Of a stretch of DNA of 64,000 bases, positions 21,101-31,520 are shown in pieces (within the stretch, counting starts at the first letter, position 1; the number at the start of each line of letters is the position of its first letter). Origin of the DNA: Nereocystis luetkeana. Taxonomy: Eukaryota > Sar > Phaeophyceae > Laminariales > Laminariaceae. The notes under the pieces were generated by a model. The model was not told where the DNA came from. It did no database searches and saw nothing but the letters and a program-made list of their open reading frames with translations. Position numbers and translations under genes: made by a program. The DNA is taken from positions 7,773,338-7,837,337 of the forward strand of contig JARUPZ010000013.1 of the NCBI GenBank assembly GCA_031213475.1. The letters are read 5' to 3'.

Positions 21101-23255
21101 TGCTAGAATTGTGTGCCTGTCCACAGCCTCATGGGGGGTGGCATTTGAGACCGTCGGGCTCATCAAGTATTGGAAGGGTTTTGGTTTGGAGCAGCTGCTT
21201 CAATTCCGCCGCTTTTGGAGAAGAAGCCTCAAATACAGAACGCGAGAGAAGTCCGGTGGGAAGCTACAACAGCTAATCATCGTTGGTACAGCAGGGAGGG
21301 ATGCTATACCACCATCGTCGGAACTCTCCGATGGTGGATGCGGGAGCCGGATGGAGGATCCCGAAGACGATGCCATAGAGACGACGTCGCAGCTACTACT
21401 GCTGTAAACTTGCAGTAGTAGTAGCAACCACAAGCCCTACGGCGGAGGAAGCAGAACCGTAGGCAGGGAGCAGCAGCAGCACCTTATGCTCGACGAATGG
21501 TGGGAGTTTAAGCATATGCACCTCTCCCGAGTGAAGCGGATAGAGGGGGCGTACAGCAACAGCAGCTAAAAGCCCTACGGCGGAAGTACAACCATAGGCA
21601 CCTCCGCTGTGTGTTGCGAGCGGGGGACTTCAAGTCGTACAACATTTATTTGCCGTACGCACTCCACTTCAGAGGTTGTGGATGCAGCAGATATGGGGTT
21701 ATCGCTCAGCGAGGGTACATGTCTGCTTGCGAATTCCGCGAGAAGCCGCACGGCCGCCAGCCGTGTGCAACCCTACCGGGGGTTGTTTGGTGGGGCAAAG
21801 TCGCGGGGCATAAAAGCTGCGTGCATTCTGCTGCTGTTAAATAGCGGTGGCAGGAAACGGGCGTGGGGTACTCGTGGGCTGTCTGCAGCAGTACCAAATA
21901 ACGATGGGGTTTCGTCCGGGTGGCAACAAGCGAGCAGATCTGGGTGCTTCGTCAGCCGGAATTTAATGCAAAGTCCGGCAACGCGAGGCGGGGGGGACAG
22001 GTCTGGTCATATGGTGTGATTTCGTAGGAATGAATGGTGAATTAAATTTTACGATGGATACACCTGTCGATCGAAATTAGTTTTTTTGGTCGAACGTGAG
22101 GTCTATTTACTTGCGGCCAGGGTGGAGAAACCGTAGATAGTAGACGATGTATCATCCGGGATTCGTTCTGGATGGTATACGTAGCCTTTTTCGCCTGGTA
22201 GCTTCGGAGTGTATGTTTACGTTCAAATCAAACAGTCTTTGTAAATCCGAAGAAACTTGTAGTGTTCTTCTGGTGTAGACAAGACCAGATGGGGCCTGGT
22301 AAAAATGAAATGTATACTCTTAGCGGTATGGAGAAATAAGGGTACACTGATACACCAAAGGGAAGTGAGGTGGATTGCTGGTATTGGCGGTAGGTGCGTC
22401 TATAGGTTTGTCTTGGATGTGCACGTGGCCTTAGTTTTGGCCGGGTTTTGAAATGTACTTTCATGTTCTAATCAAACAGTCTTTGTAAATCCGAAAAAGT
22501 AAATCTGGGAGTGTTTTCTGGTTTAGACAGGACCAGAAGGGGACTGGTGGAACTGGTACTTGCTGTTTTAACGGGCCGACGAAGTAAGGGTATGTGGGTG
22601 CGTCTTGATTGCGAGGTGTACTGCTGATATGAGCTATTGGTGGTGAACATATACTGCTTTTTTATTGATTCATGCTGAACCTTTTGTTTGTGACTGTGTA
22701 CTGGTTGCAGAATATGGGGGGGTTGCATTCTAATTCATGATTATTGGTTATTCTACCACCAGTATATTGTAGTGCGAACTCGGATTTGATCGCGAAGGAG
22801 AGAGACTAGGAAGCGCCTGGGGGCGTGTGCGGTCCATATCTACTCTTGTAGTCTTTTCCTTGTGAATTTGTGATTTAGCTTTTGATGAGGCTGGAGAGCG
22901 ACTAGGAAGCGCCTGGGGGCGTGTGCGGTCCATATGAAAATGTGTGTGTGCGATCTCGCGTTTGCCGTCACGATCTGTGTATCTATAGCGGTGGTAGACA
23001 GGACAACGGAAGGTTTTTGTTCTTGGAACCTCGCGATCTCTGGCATGATACTTTTCAGCTTACATAGTTTCTATTTTTCAGGCGCGACTACTGTAATATT
23101 TTCCGTGATTGCAATAGTTCGTGTGGGATTGAGGAAGAGGTTTTTGCTTGTCGTCGGGATGAGTTTCCACTTGCCTTTACTGTGGTTGAGGTAGGTCAAG
23201 GAGTTACGTTCTGGTTATTTTGGTTCGCCACTGTTATGTAAAGAGCCAGGGAGGG
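21101..23255 (+). other. Interior of the short LTR element
   Basis: No recognised domain. Contents: a perfect 9-bp stem CCACCATCG / CGATGGTGG (~21309-21337); a ~90-bp direct repeat (22215-22306 and 22460-22556, sharing TCAAACAGTCTTTG); an exact 40-bp direct repeat (~22791-22830 and ~22895-22934) around GGAAGCGCCTGGGGGCG. A hydrophobic frame at 22934-23194 (86 codons) resembles a frame at 60008-60211, see findings. Confidence 0.7.
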
Positions 23256-23472
23256 TGTTCATTTGGTCTCTTTAAATGACAGTTACGTACCGGTTGGTGC
23301 CATTGCCCATTGTGGATTATGTGCCTCTTGACATCTGAGGTTGTACGCGGTGACGCAGGAGGCTCACTTCTTCTCTGCCCCTACCTTGTGACAGGCCAAT
23401 AATACATGACCTGAAACATCCATCCATAGACTGCCATGCAGTCTGTGCTACCGCTGCCTGAGGCTACGAACA
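23256..23472 (+). repeat. 3' LTR of the short LTR element
   Basis: 217 bp, TGTTCATTTGG...GCTACGAACA, preceded by the polypurine tract and followed by GTACA. Confidence 0.92.
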
Positions 23473-23600
23473 GTACACACCCACTGCAAGTGACCAGGGT
23501 ACCCGTGACCTTAACGCCTTGCTGTTTGGCCGTCTCACGCATAAGGCCCTCGTGGGCGTGGGCGTTGCACACGTGAAAAAAATTAATATCCACTACCTTG
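23473..23600 (-). pseudogene. C2 pre-integrase domain
   Basis: Minus-strand H-x3-H (C-N-A-H-A-H region) followed by V-T-C-S-G-C, the H-H...C-x2-C zinc motif of the GAG-pre-integrase domain. It corresponds to 3965-4071 of C1. The reading frame is cut two codons after the second Cys by the short LTR element. Confidence 0.82.
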
Positions 23601-23739
23601 AAACGTCTAACGCCGGGGACGAGCGCGGCAGCAGCAATCGCCGGACGGAACGCGGGGGGACAGGGGGGAGGCATTCTTCCAGTGGATTAGCTGACGACGA
23701 TGCCGGCTCACTAGGCACTGTCGCAGCGTGTAGAGCGGG

Positions 23740-24240
23740 GGGGTTCACCGCTATCACAGGTTCTACCGCTACGGACGGGGCTACCGCTACCATCACTCCC
23801 GGTGACAATGGCATAGCAGATACTCCCGGCGTCCTCACCGGTTGTACCGTCACAGGCACCGACGCACGGGGGGAGGGGGGGGGGGTTGTACCCGACATAC
23901 CATGCATTGGGCGGAAAGGGGGGAAACCAGCTACCATCGTCTTCTCTACTGCTACCATCACCCCCGGCGACGGTGGCATAGCATATACTCCCGGCATCCT
24001 CATCGCTTGTACCGAAGGCATCGGCGCACGGGGGGGAGGGGGAGGGGGGGGGGTTATCCGGCATACCATGCATAGGGCGAAAAGGGGAGAAACTAGCTAC
24101 CATCGTCCCCTCTACTGCTACCATCACCCCCGGCTACGGTGGCGTAGCAGATACTCCCGGCGTTCTCACCGATTGTACCGCAGGCATCGGCGCACGGGGG
24201 GGAGAAGGGGGGGGGGGGTTGCATCACGTCCATCAAAGCC
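23740..24240 (-). repeat. ~165-bp minisatellite with poly-G tracts in C2 pol
   Basis: Three to four units starting at about 23782, 23953 and 24117, each with CTACCATCAC, GGCATAGCA, ACTCCCGGC and ending in a long G run. It lies between the protease and pre-integrase domains. On the minus strand it encodes Gly/Ser/Ala units joined to poly-Pro and stays open in long stretches. Confidence 0.85.
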
Positions 24241-24818
24241 GAGGTACCCTGTGAGGGAAGGAAAAAAGAAGGGGGGGTGTACTCGATAGGAGAGATGTAC
24301 TCGATCTCATGCATGGCCGTAGTCGTATGACCATAGACCCTCGCATCCCTACAATGCCGGGACGGAGCATGTCGGGTTTTCACCGACGAAGCAGACAGTG
24401 CTTGCACCAAGCGTGAAACGCCGTGAGGTGTCCGGCGAGTCGCATGAAGGGTGAGCTGCATCCTACTAAGAACCGCTTTTGAGGCGGACTTGCATATGGA
24501 CGACAGATTCAGTGAGTTCATTTAATTTCCGGTGTAGGCATTCTCAGAGACAACAATGGGAGTACTATGTAACTGCCTCTTGGGTGCCTTACCTTGAACA
24601 CTACGTGATACGATCATTCCCAATTGTGCGGAGTAAAGGTTCTTTACCTCACACAAATGATCTAGCTCGACAACCAGCTGTGGGCGACCGCCAAACAAAA
24701 ACAAAACAAAAAAAACGGTACCCTGGTTGTCTAGCTCACGTAGTGAGCGGCATGTTTTACAGCGTCGTTGCCAACCGACGCCAACCCAACGGGGGGGAGG
24801 GGGGGGGATGTGTGGCGT
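24241..24818 (-). pseudogene. C2 pol segment between protease and repeat
   Basis: Minus-strand frames 24704-24522 and 24521-24093 follow on from each other with a stop between them. They occupy the place of the copia protease/pre-integrase linker. No catalytic motif is visible; Ser- and His-rich. Confidence 0.5.
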
Positions 24819-25220
24819 TCAGTCTGAATATGTGGCGTTCAGTCTGGATCCCACTCTGTCTTTCGGCAAACCCAAACGACCACTCATCAAATGGGTACCA
24901 GTGGCGTCGAGAGTGATCGCTTCCTTGGCCTGGATAATGTGCATTGAGAACAAGTTTACCTTCAAGCTAGGGATAAAAGAAACACTCTTCAAGGATACTC
25001 GCACGTCTTCTGTGCTGTGAAAAATAAATTCCACGCTGCCTACGTACTCGACTACGAGTTCGGTGCCGCCACCAATGAATTTTATAGCGTTCTCTGGGGA
25101 GAGGGGGCGCTTGTTGTACATGTGGTCGGGGTTGTGGGTCATGTGCCTCGTCGCCCCGTTGTCTACAATCCAACTCCCTACCCCCCTTCCCCAGCCATCG
25201 TACTGACCGAGTAAAAAAGC
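24819..25220 (-). pseudogene. C2 aspartic protease
   Basis: Catalytic motif V-D-N-G-A-T on the minus strand at ~25145-25175, followed by T-H-N-P-D-H and, in the frame 25142-24819, F-I-G-G-G and V-S-F-I-P-S-L-K-V-N-L-F-S, which match the flap and C-terminal half of copia proteases (equivalent to 3552-3870 of C1). It cleaves the Gag-Pol precursor. A one-base shift separates the active-site motif from the longer frame. Confidence 0.85.
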
Positions 25221-25237
25221 AGACTGAGCTGTGAGTA

Positions 25238-25580
25238 GATGTGAGGGTTCTTCAGGAGCAGCCTAGTGTTGCCGTGACTGCTGTGCCTGCTTTGCCTGCT
25301 GCGCCTGCTGCACCTGCTGCGTCTGCTGTGCCTGCTGCTGTGATAACTGGTAGTGCTGATGTTGTTCATGCTGGTACTGCGGTTGCTGCTGGAGCTGCTG
25401 CTGCTGCTGCTGCTGGTACTGTGGCTGGTGCTGGTGTTGCGGATGTGGCTGCTGCTGCTGCTCGTGGTACTGTGACGGCTGCTGGAACTGCTGCTGCGGC
25501 TGCTGGTACTGTGACTGCTGTTGGAACTGCTGCTGCGGCGGCTAGTACTGCGGTTGCTGCTGGAGCTGCTGCGGAATGGG
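25238..25580 (-). repeat. Trinucleotide (CTG/CAG) tract encoding poly-Gln in C2 Gag
   Basis: About 340 bp of interrupted CTG (plus strand) coding Gln/His/Tyr-rich protein on the minus strand. The equivalent tract in C1 (2390-2640) has the same composition and lies on the N-terminal side of the knuckles, whereas here it is on the C-terminal side, next to the protease. Confidence 0.85.
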
Positions 25581-25678
25581 GTCTGAGGTGGGGAGGAGCG
25601 GTGTTGTAGACTGGGCGGTGTTCGTCGCGAAGTGGCCCTGGTAAACCGCGCGAGGTGGGTTCGGGTCATCTACCAATG

Positions 25679-25755
25679 TCACGATAGCACGGTAGTTCGC
25701 ATGTAAATGGCCTATCTCGCCGCACCTGTAACACCTTGGGCGGGGGTCAGCAGTG
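25679..25755 (-). pseudogene. C2 zinc knuckle (last cysteine lost)
   Basis: Minus-strand residues C-Y-R-C-G-E-I-G-H-L-H-A-N-Y fit C-x2-C-x4-H-x4-C except that the last position is Tyr, consistent with a G-to-A change in the Cys codon. Confidence 0.8.
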
Positions 25756-26072
25756 TGTATTCACGGCTCGGTGCCTTGCGGCTGACTTAGGTTAGAGGGA
25801 TACCCGGCGGCGTTGTACATGCCGTCGGTACCAGGTGGGTGTCCTCTGGGCCCGACGAAGCGTGCGTCGCGTACCTGTGGCCACGACTGGTTTCCACCGC
25901 CGCCACGGTTTACGTATGGCGGCCATGGTTGGTGTCCGCCGTCGCCATAGGCGTATGGATCCTGCCTCTGCCGAATTTTCTTCGGCCTCCCGTGCTTGTT
26001 CTCCTAACGGGCACCTCCCCAGCTCTGGCCTGCCCAGCCTTGATCATGCTGGTGTTGCTGTTGTTGCCGCTG

Positions 26073-26411
26073 TTACTGCCCCCAGTGCCCAGTAGCGCCA
26101 CCGCTCCCCGTGCCACCCGTGCCGCCCGTGTAGTGGCCAGGGCTGGGACCGGGGAAACTCCCCTGTCTACTTGATCCACCTCCGCCCGTGACTTGGTGTT
26201 GCTGCTGCTGCCCCCAGTGCCCAGTAGCACCATCGCTCGCCGTGCCACCTCTGCCGCCCGTGTAGTGGCCAGGGCTGGGACCGGGGACACTCCCCTGTAC
26301 ACCTGATCCACCTCCGCCCGTGGCTACCAAGACCTGTGCTGATCCATCGATCACCTGCCTCTTACTCGCTTCCAACTCCCGGTACGTTATGCGTACCCGA
26401 TCCTCATTCAT
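26073..26411 (-). pseudogene. C2 Gag, Gly/Gln-rich C-terminal part
   Basis: 113 codons with a ~120-bp duplication (26075-26195 and 26200-26320) that repeats S-F/V-P-G-P-S-P-G-H-Y-T-G-G. The first residues (N-E-D-R-V-R-I-T-Y-R-E-L-E) are the end of the capsid-like domain from the preceding frame. Confidence 0.75.
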
Positions 26412-26419
26412 GTTGAGGG

Positions 26420-26674
26420 TCAGGTTCGGGGCGTATTGCAGGATTGTTTATCTACCTCGTACTCGGATGTCAGGCATTGCAGTAGGTGGAGGCTGGCTTC
26501 CTGGTCCGTTTTTGGAATGCCTACGACAAAGAGATTTTCTCGAATAATGCTCATCCTCTCGAAATAAAGGGTGGGGTCCCCCCCCTCCTTCATATGAGCA
26601 TTGATGTACTCTCTCTGGTATGCCTGCTTGTCAAGGTCGTCGCTCGGGACGTAGTGCCGACGTACCTCGGCCAT
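26420..26674 (-). pseudogene. C2 Gag, central capsid-like part
   Basis: 84 codons with the copia Gag pattern Y-x3-Y-I-N-A-H-M-K-E-G, F-E-R-M and L-L-Q-C-L-T-S-E-Y. It corresponds to C1 nt ~1990-2190. A further stretch of readable Gag joins it to the N-terminal piece across stops at ~26700-26830. Confidence 0.8.
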
Positions 26675-26835
26675 TGCAAGGCTAAGGCTTCCAATGTCAT
26701 AGATTTTGTACAGGAGAGATGAATTCGATAGTGCGTTGGTGATGCCCTCGTATGCCCTGCGAGCTGCGGCTACCCTTGCCGTTCCGAAACGGTAGTCGAG
26801 GTCTTACTGACTTCTCCTATTCGGGCCCTGCAAGA

Positions 26836-27294
26836 CTATCGGGTCGCTAGTCTCTCCAATGCATCATCGCAGGTGTTGGTGACAGCCCACGATAGAAATT
26901 GTTTCGACCACTTAAAACAATTTCCCTCCTCACTGCTGTCAAGGTTCGGTGAGGGCTCACCGAAACCAACCAAGAACGTGCCCGGCTGACCATGTGGCTC
27001 CAGTGGGCGCATTCCTCCTCCGGCCCCTCGCAGGAGCCTCTCCATCTTTGTTTGTTCCTCCTCTCTAATCTCCAGCCGGAGCGACATCTCCGCCATCTCT
27101 CTTTTCAGGCAGGCGAGCTCATCATCACGGCCTGCGGCTCCGCCCTCTGGCGAAGCCTCGTCACTTCTGTTCGTTTCTGCTTCGCCAGGTCCGCCCTCGG
27201 GTGGAACAGGGTTTCGCGCTCCTGCGCTACTAGCCACTTCCGCGGCCTCTGCCGCGGCGGTGCCGACTGCCTCTGCAGTCGCTGTTATCGCCAC
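26836..27294 (-). pseudogene. C2 Gag, N-terminal part
   Basis: 152 codons. Ala/Gly/Glu-rich start, a probable coiled coil at residues ~55-90 (D-E-L-A-C-L-K-R-E-M-A-E), then G-N-C-F-K-W-S-K-Q-F-L-S-W, which aligns in position with the L-W-S-H-R-F-Q-T-F segment of C1 Gag. The frame ends by a stop at ~26838. Confidence 0.8.
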
Positions 27295-27471
27295 CCCTGT
27301 AGCATGCCTGGCCCTGTGGACCTCGTTGTCGATAGTGCCTCTGTTCGGCTGAGGTCCCTCTGGCCTCTACATCCGAAAAACTGATAATCTCTCACCCGTC
27401 CTCGAGTGGGGAGTTGCCCTCCCGGCGTAGCCCCAACCAAGACGTGCGTCCAATTGGAGCAGACGCTAGCG
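27295..27471 (-). other. C2 leader between 5' LTR and Gag
   Basis: 177 bp, noncoding. On the minus strand the bases right after the LTR are cgctagcgtctgctcc; no TGG-initiated tRNA complement, so the primer is unclear. Confidence 0.6.
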
Positions 27472-27752
27472 TGTTCGATACACTCACTGATATGATGGAC
27501 CAAGCCTGAGTCAGTTCATAGAAGCCCCTCAGGGTATATATATATATATATATTATCCACGTAAAACACACACCACAAGGAAGAAAGGGGGAACATCAAG
27601 AAGAAGAAGAATCAAAGTGAAGAAACAGAAGAGAACATAACACATCCCAACCCGCTGACCGCTCCACACAGAAACACGCGTATTTCTGGTGTGGAACTCA
27701 CAAATACCGTTGCACATGAACTCATGCATCAGGTACGTGAGCATCCCGAACA
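27472..27752 (-). repeat. 5' LTR of C2
   Basis: 281 bp, TGTTCG...CCGAACA on plus. It differs from 42-257 mainly by a (TA)n tract (27538-27552) and ~55 extra bp. Followed by the target duplication TCTTC (27753-27757). Confidence 0.87.
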
Positions 27753-27757
27753 TCTTC

Positions 27758-28403
27758 TTACACGCTACGCTTATGCCACTCCGAAGGGAGAACTTGTATA
27801 CACTATCGATGTGAAGTAGATTCAATAATAGCTGCAAGAAGTACAAATTTCCGACCAGGTCATAGATCAATGTCTAGTCGTACCCCTACTAAGTGGTAAT
27901 TCCATAAATAGTTCATCACTACATATTTTCGAGAATACCGATGCTTGATATAGGTGCTCCCCCGAGCCATATTAAATACAATCCAAGCATCACAGCAGCA
28001 GCTCATTCCCCGGAAAAATTACTCACAGTTAGAGCCATCCCATACAAAATTTCAACAATTTGATCAATATTTGTAAAATGAAAAGATTTCAACATGTTGC
28101 AAAGTCATATTACCCTCCCTTGTCCGGGTATTATAGTATCCGTGCGCAGAATGATTACGTAAATTGTCCTGTTGACCCGGGTGGCATCCGGGGGGGGAGT
28201 CACTGGTCTATATCCTCGACAAGGAAATACATATAGAATACGCGCGAACGGTTTATCATACAATTTGGAAGTTAAGGAAAAATAGGATATAGACGAGACG
28301 TAGTACGCAGCTTGCAATCTTGAGTATCAACTATATAGTCAGTCCAACTCACAGCTGACGTATTTCATAATTTTATAAAATAACCCCGCTGTTTTTACTT
28401 CGC
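27758..28403. other. Unassigned DNA right of C2
   Basis: About 650 bp of A/T-rich sequence. I see no coding domain, repeat partner or RNA gene. This and the 36 bp at the left edge of the window are the only direct flanks of C2. Confidence 0.5.
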
Positions 28404-28640
28404 TTGTTTCAGCTCTCGGACCGCTTGTTGGGGATCTCAAAATTTTTATCTTTACAACCAGCTGTTTTTACTTCGCTTTCATGTTGCGATGCTCGTGTCA
28501 TTTTCTGGTACTCTCTCTGGTCAATCTATAATTTAACTTGTTGTAATTATAACAACCGACATGCTTTTCATTTGTCCTACAACAACGGAGAGCGTCGTGA
28601 CTGCTCTCTGACTATTTCGCCTCCCGTCATCTATACTTTG
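28404..28640 (+). repeat. Repeat block T, copy 1
   Basis: Shares CAGCTCTCGGACCGCTTG, TTCATTTG, GAGAGCGTCGTGAC and GACTATTTCGC with 31221-31510 (direct) and 34535-34860 (inverted). Confidence 0.75.
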
Positions 28641-28739
28641 CGGGGGACCATGGTTAATAGGACCTATGATATACCTAATGACCTCTATATTAAACCATTT
28701 TTACTAACAATATTTGGTCCTATTTACTATGGTCCCCCG
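28641..28739 (+). mobile_element. MITE, copy 1
   Basis: 99 bp with terminal inverted repeats CGGGGGACCAT...ATGGTCCCCCG continuing into TTAATAGGACC / GGTCCTATTTA (~22 bp). Palindromic, no coding capacity. Confidence 0.85.
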
Positions 28740-29038
28740 TGATAGGTGAGCGTGCCCGCCACCGAGCGGGTTGGCCGTGGAGTGTGTCTCTGTCGCAAGA
28801 AAACCTTTGTGTTTGTATGTCAATCTGTGTAGACTCGATTTATGTTTTTTTCTCGAATAATCACTACCCAAATTAAGTACATATTCTATTCGAATGATAG
28901 TACGACCACGAGTGTAGTAACCATCGTGCGTACAAGCGCAGTACCTGGTGCATATCAAGAGACCCCGCGGCAGACCACTGCTTGCTGTGTCCAGATCTAT
29001 CATTTTCGTCATTCCCACACTCTTCAAGTATTATATTA

Positions 29039-29141
29039 CGCGGGAATATACATAGTAAATAGGACCTGCGGTACATACAAAAACCTACATATTTACATAT
29101 TTTTATTCAGAAAATTTGGTCCTATTTACTCTGGTCCCCCG
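29039..29141 (+). mobile_element. MITE, copy 2
   Basis: 103 bp. Left terminus partly decayed (CGCGGGAAT), right terminus GGTCCCCCG, inner AAATAGGACC / GGTCCTATTTA intact. Flanked by TA on both sides. Confidence 0.8.
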
Positions 29142-29349
29142 TAAGAGTAGGCTGTGAAAGAGTCTGGTGCTTCTTCACTACTTACTACTAGTACTGATAA
29201 TAGGAGCACGAAAAATCTAATTCGCATTGACTTCAAGAAGAAAAGTAATTCGCTTTTACTTCCCAATCCTCTGCGTGGTAAAGGCATGTATGATCTGTCT
29301 CTAGTCGTCAGTCGATAACTTTGCTTCCGTCGTCGTGCACTTTGTCTCC

Positions 29350-29985
29350 CCGATTTCGGAAAATAGGTAGCTGCCCAATACTCAATATATTATTGCTTGC
29401 AAGCTGTACCTACTGTTCCGCCACCGCCTGGACTCCACATGGCGTTACTTTAACATGCTTCGTATCAAGAGGGTTTCTTTCCCTCCGTAGGGGCCGGCAG
29501 GCTTCCGGCTTCCATTGTCGCTCGGAACCAGAACCGCGAGCGGTGGGCCTTTCTTAGAGGCGAGGGGAGACATTCAGCGATACACAAATCTCGGCAGACG
29601 ATCTTTGCCGTAATCACTACCGCCGTATGGACGAGGCAAACCACAACTTTTTCATGGCTGTTTGGGGTATGGGGCGTCCTGCTCCCGCCGTGCTATCGCA
29701 CTGCAGTGCTGGCATACCACTCTGTCCCGTAATATAGTAATCGTATTTAACAATGAGGTGCGCGAGCCCGAAGCGCGTGATTTTGTTCTTGATTTCCCGA
29801 GTGAACAAAACAGACGTTCAGCCTGAGTCAAACCTCACCTGCTGGAGTGCCGCCTGGGCTGATGCCGACTGGCCTCTCTCCACACTCGCACCAACTCCAA
29901 CTGTGACTTCACAATAAAGAAGACAAGCAAACTGAGAACCGCGCTCGAATGCACTTCATCGACGGCAATGATACTTTTTACACAA
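29350..29985 (+). repeat. Repeat block S, copy 1
   Basis: From AATACTCAATATATTATT through GCAGGCTTCCGGCTTCCATT to ATGCACTTCATCGA. Other copies: 32140-32765 (+), 33260-33930 (-), 43950-44560 (+). No reading frame is conserved intact between copies. Confidence 0.85.
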
Positions 29986-29999
29986 ATTCTCAGTTTGTA

Positions 30000-30640
30000 G
30001 AACTGAGTCTCTGTTTTGTTTAATACAAATCAGTCCATCTGTCTGTCTGTTTGTCTGTCTGTTTATCGGACTGTCTTTCTGTCTGTCTGTCCGCAAGGCT
30101 TTGATTTTCGAACACTTTGCATTGACTGATATATAAGCTCGTTACAGATGATTATCGTACGACGTATTCGACCCTTACGGGCCTTATATACTGAAACATA
30201 CCATACCACCAGGAAAAATTAGCGATAGAATACATCCACGACATCGTGTCATGGTACCATACCGCAAACGTACCATACCATATACTGTGTTTTTCCTGTA
30301 CCATATCGTCAACACATACCATACAACATACGGTGGTTCTATCATATTCCCATGTACCATACCACCAACATATCCCATATTCCAATATACCATACCATCA
30401 ACATATCCCATATCCCATACCGTGTAAGGCAGTCAGAGTTGGGGAGACGTCCATACACCAGACCAGGTGCCTCCTACTGCTATAGTGCCGTGTTGTTGTG
30501 CAAGGGTGGCGATGAATACAGAGTATGTACGTCGAACACTGCTATTCGCCAGACCAAAGGAAGGCTGTCAGAGTTGGCTCAGACGCTTGGGTCCTACGCT
30601 CAGTGCAGCGCATTGGCCGCTGGTGTGCACAAATAAAATT
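30000..30640 (+). repeat. Repeat block V, left arm
   Basis: Contains (CTGT)n at ~30034-30095, ACCATACC-type motifs (30195-30420) and the word GGCAGTCAGAGTTGG. An inverted copy is 43301-43960. Confidence 0.85.
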
Positions 30641-31220
30641 AACTATATGATCTACGAGTCCTACTGCTGTATCCGGCTTGAATGGATTTGTTTTTTTTCG
30701 GGTTTGGGAGGATACCGAAGGACGCCACCGGCAAGCTCTTGCCCCCTAGAGCATGCATACACCTCATTTCTTCGAGCCCGTCATCTATACTAGTTGATCT
30801 TGCCCGCCACCGAGCGGGTTGGCCGTAGGCTAAGTCTCTGTCGAGATCGAGCGTGGATCGTCTATCGTCGCACGAGCTGACATCAAACTTTTGTGTACTT
30901 CGCGTTTCCATTCGCATACTATAGCAGGCCGTTTTCTGTACAACAACAGGAGTGGATTACCTTTTGTGACACAGCCAAGTTATCTATGAGTACTACTGCT
31001 GGATCAGATTTGAATGGCAAAAAAAATGCACGCAATAGGTCTATTACAACAGCTGCTATTAATAGCAGTGGATTACTTTATACTTTTTGCCTTTTTTTGG
31101 GTGTTGAGATCATTTTCGTATATTGTGGGGTTCGCAAATAACCCGGCAGTTGAAAATACATGTCAATCTGTCGAATGTGTAACAACCCACAACATGTTTT
31201 TCATTGGCCAACAAAGCGTC
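30640..31220 (+). repeat. Repeat block U, copy 1
   Basis: Contains GGACGCCACCGGCAAGC, CCGCCACCGAGCGGGTTGG and TTGTGTACTTCGCGTTTCCA. Inverted copies at 34870-35250, 35255-35510 and 35515-35738, so the right side is itself a tandem array. Confidence 0.8.
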
Positions 31221-31520
31221 GTCAGTTCTCGGACCGCTTGTTGGGGGTACAAAATATTTTATCTCTATGAAAGAACCCCGCTGTTTTCCCCTCGCTTGTT
31301 TCCAGCTCTCGAACAGCTTATTGGGGATCTAAAATATGTTTTCTCTTTAATAACCCCGTTAATGTTGCGATGCTCGGGTCCTTTTCCGGTACTCTCTCTT
31401 GTCAATCTGTCGTTTAACTTGTTGTAATTAAAACAGCCGAAATGTTTTTTCATTTGACCAACAACACAGAGAGCGTCGTGACAGCTCTCTGACTATTTCG
31501 CTGCCCGTCATATATACTAG
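31221..31520 (+). repeat. Repeat block T, copy 2
   Basis: Direct copy of 28404-28640, with an internal ~85-bp duplication (CCAGCTCTCGAACAGC and the earlier CAGTTCTCGGACCGC). Confidence 0.75.

Larger units (their letters stand above)
20884..23472 (+). mobile_element. Short non-autonomous LTR element (TRIM/LARD type) inserted in C2 pol
   Basis: 217-bp LTRs at both ends, TGTTCG...CGAACA, with a perfect 5-bp target duplication GTACA (20879-20883 and 23473-23477). A purine-rich tract (agccagggaggg) stands directly before the right LTR, giving plus orientation. The 2155-bp interior codes for no Gag or Pol domain. I count seven differences between LTRs (~97% identity). It splits the C2 pre-integrase motif C-x2-C from the integrase core. 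Its LTR ends equal those of C2 (TGTTCG / CGAACA), so it may be mobilised by copia-type enzymes; that is inference. Confidence 0.92.
42..27752 (-). mobile_element. C2: nested, decayed Ty1/copia LTR retrotransposon (outer element)
   Basis: Minus-strand copia element read right to left: 5' LTR (27472-27752), Gag, zinc knuckle, protease, pre-integrase, integrase, reverse transcriptase, RNase H, A/T-rich 3' region, 3' LTR (42-257). Both LTRs begin TGTTCG and end CCGAACA on the plus strand, and they are flanked by the same five bases TCTTC (37-41 and 27753-27757), the signature of one insertion event. A polypurine tract lies on the minus strand just inside the 3' LTR (polypyrimidine at 258-272 on plus). 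Three insertions account for most of its length: a short LTR element (20884-23472), a YR element ending near 16758, and copia element C1 inside that. The order Gag-PR-IN-RT-RH is what defines Ty1/copia. Numerous stops and frameshifts make it inactive. Confidence 0.85.

Noticed and set aside
24000-24240. Possible CRISPR-like array (regularly spaced repeats)
   Set aside because: Units are ~165 bp, eukaryotic, without uniform short repeats and unique spacers; it is a minisatellite inside pol.
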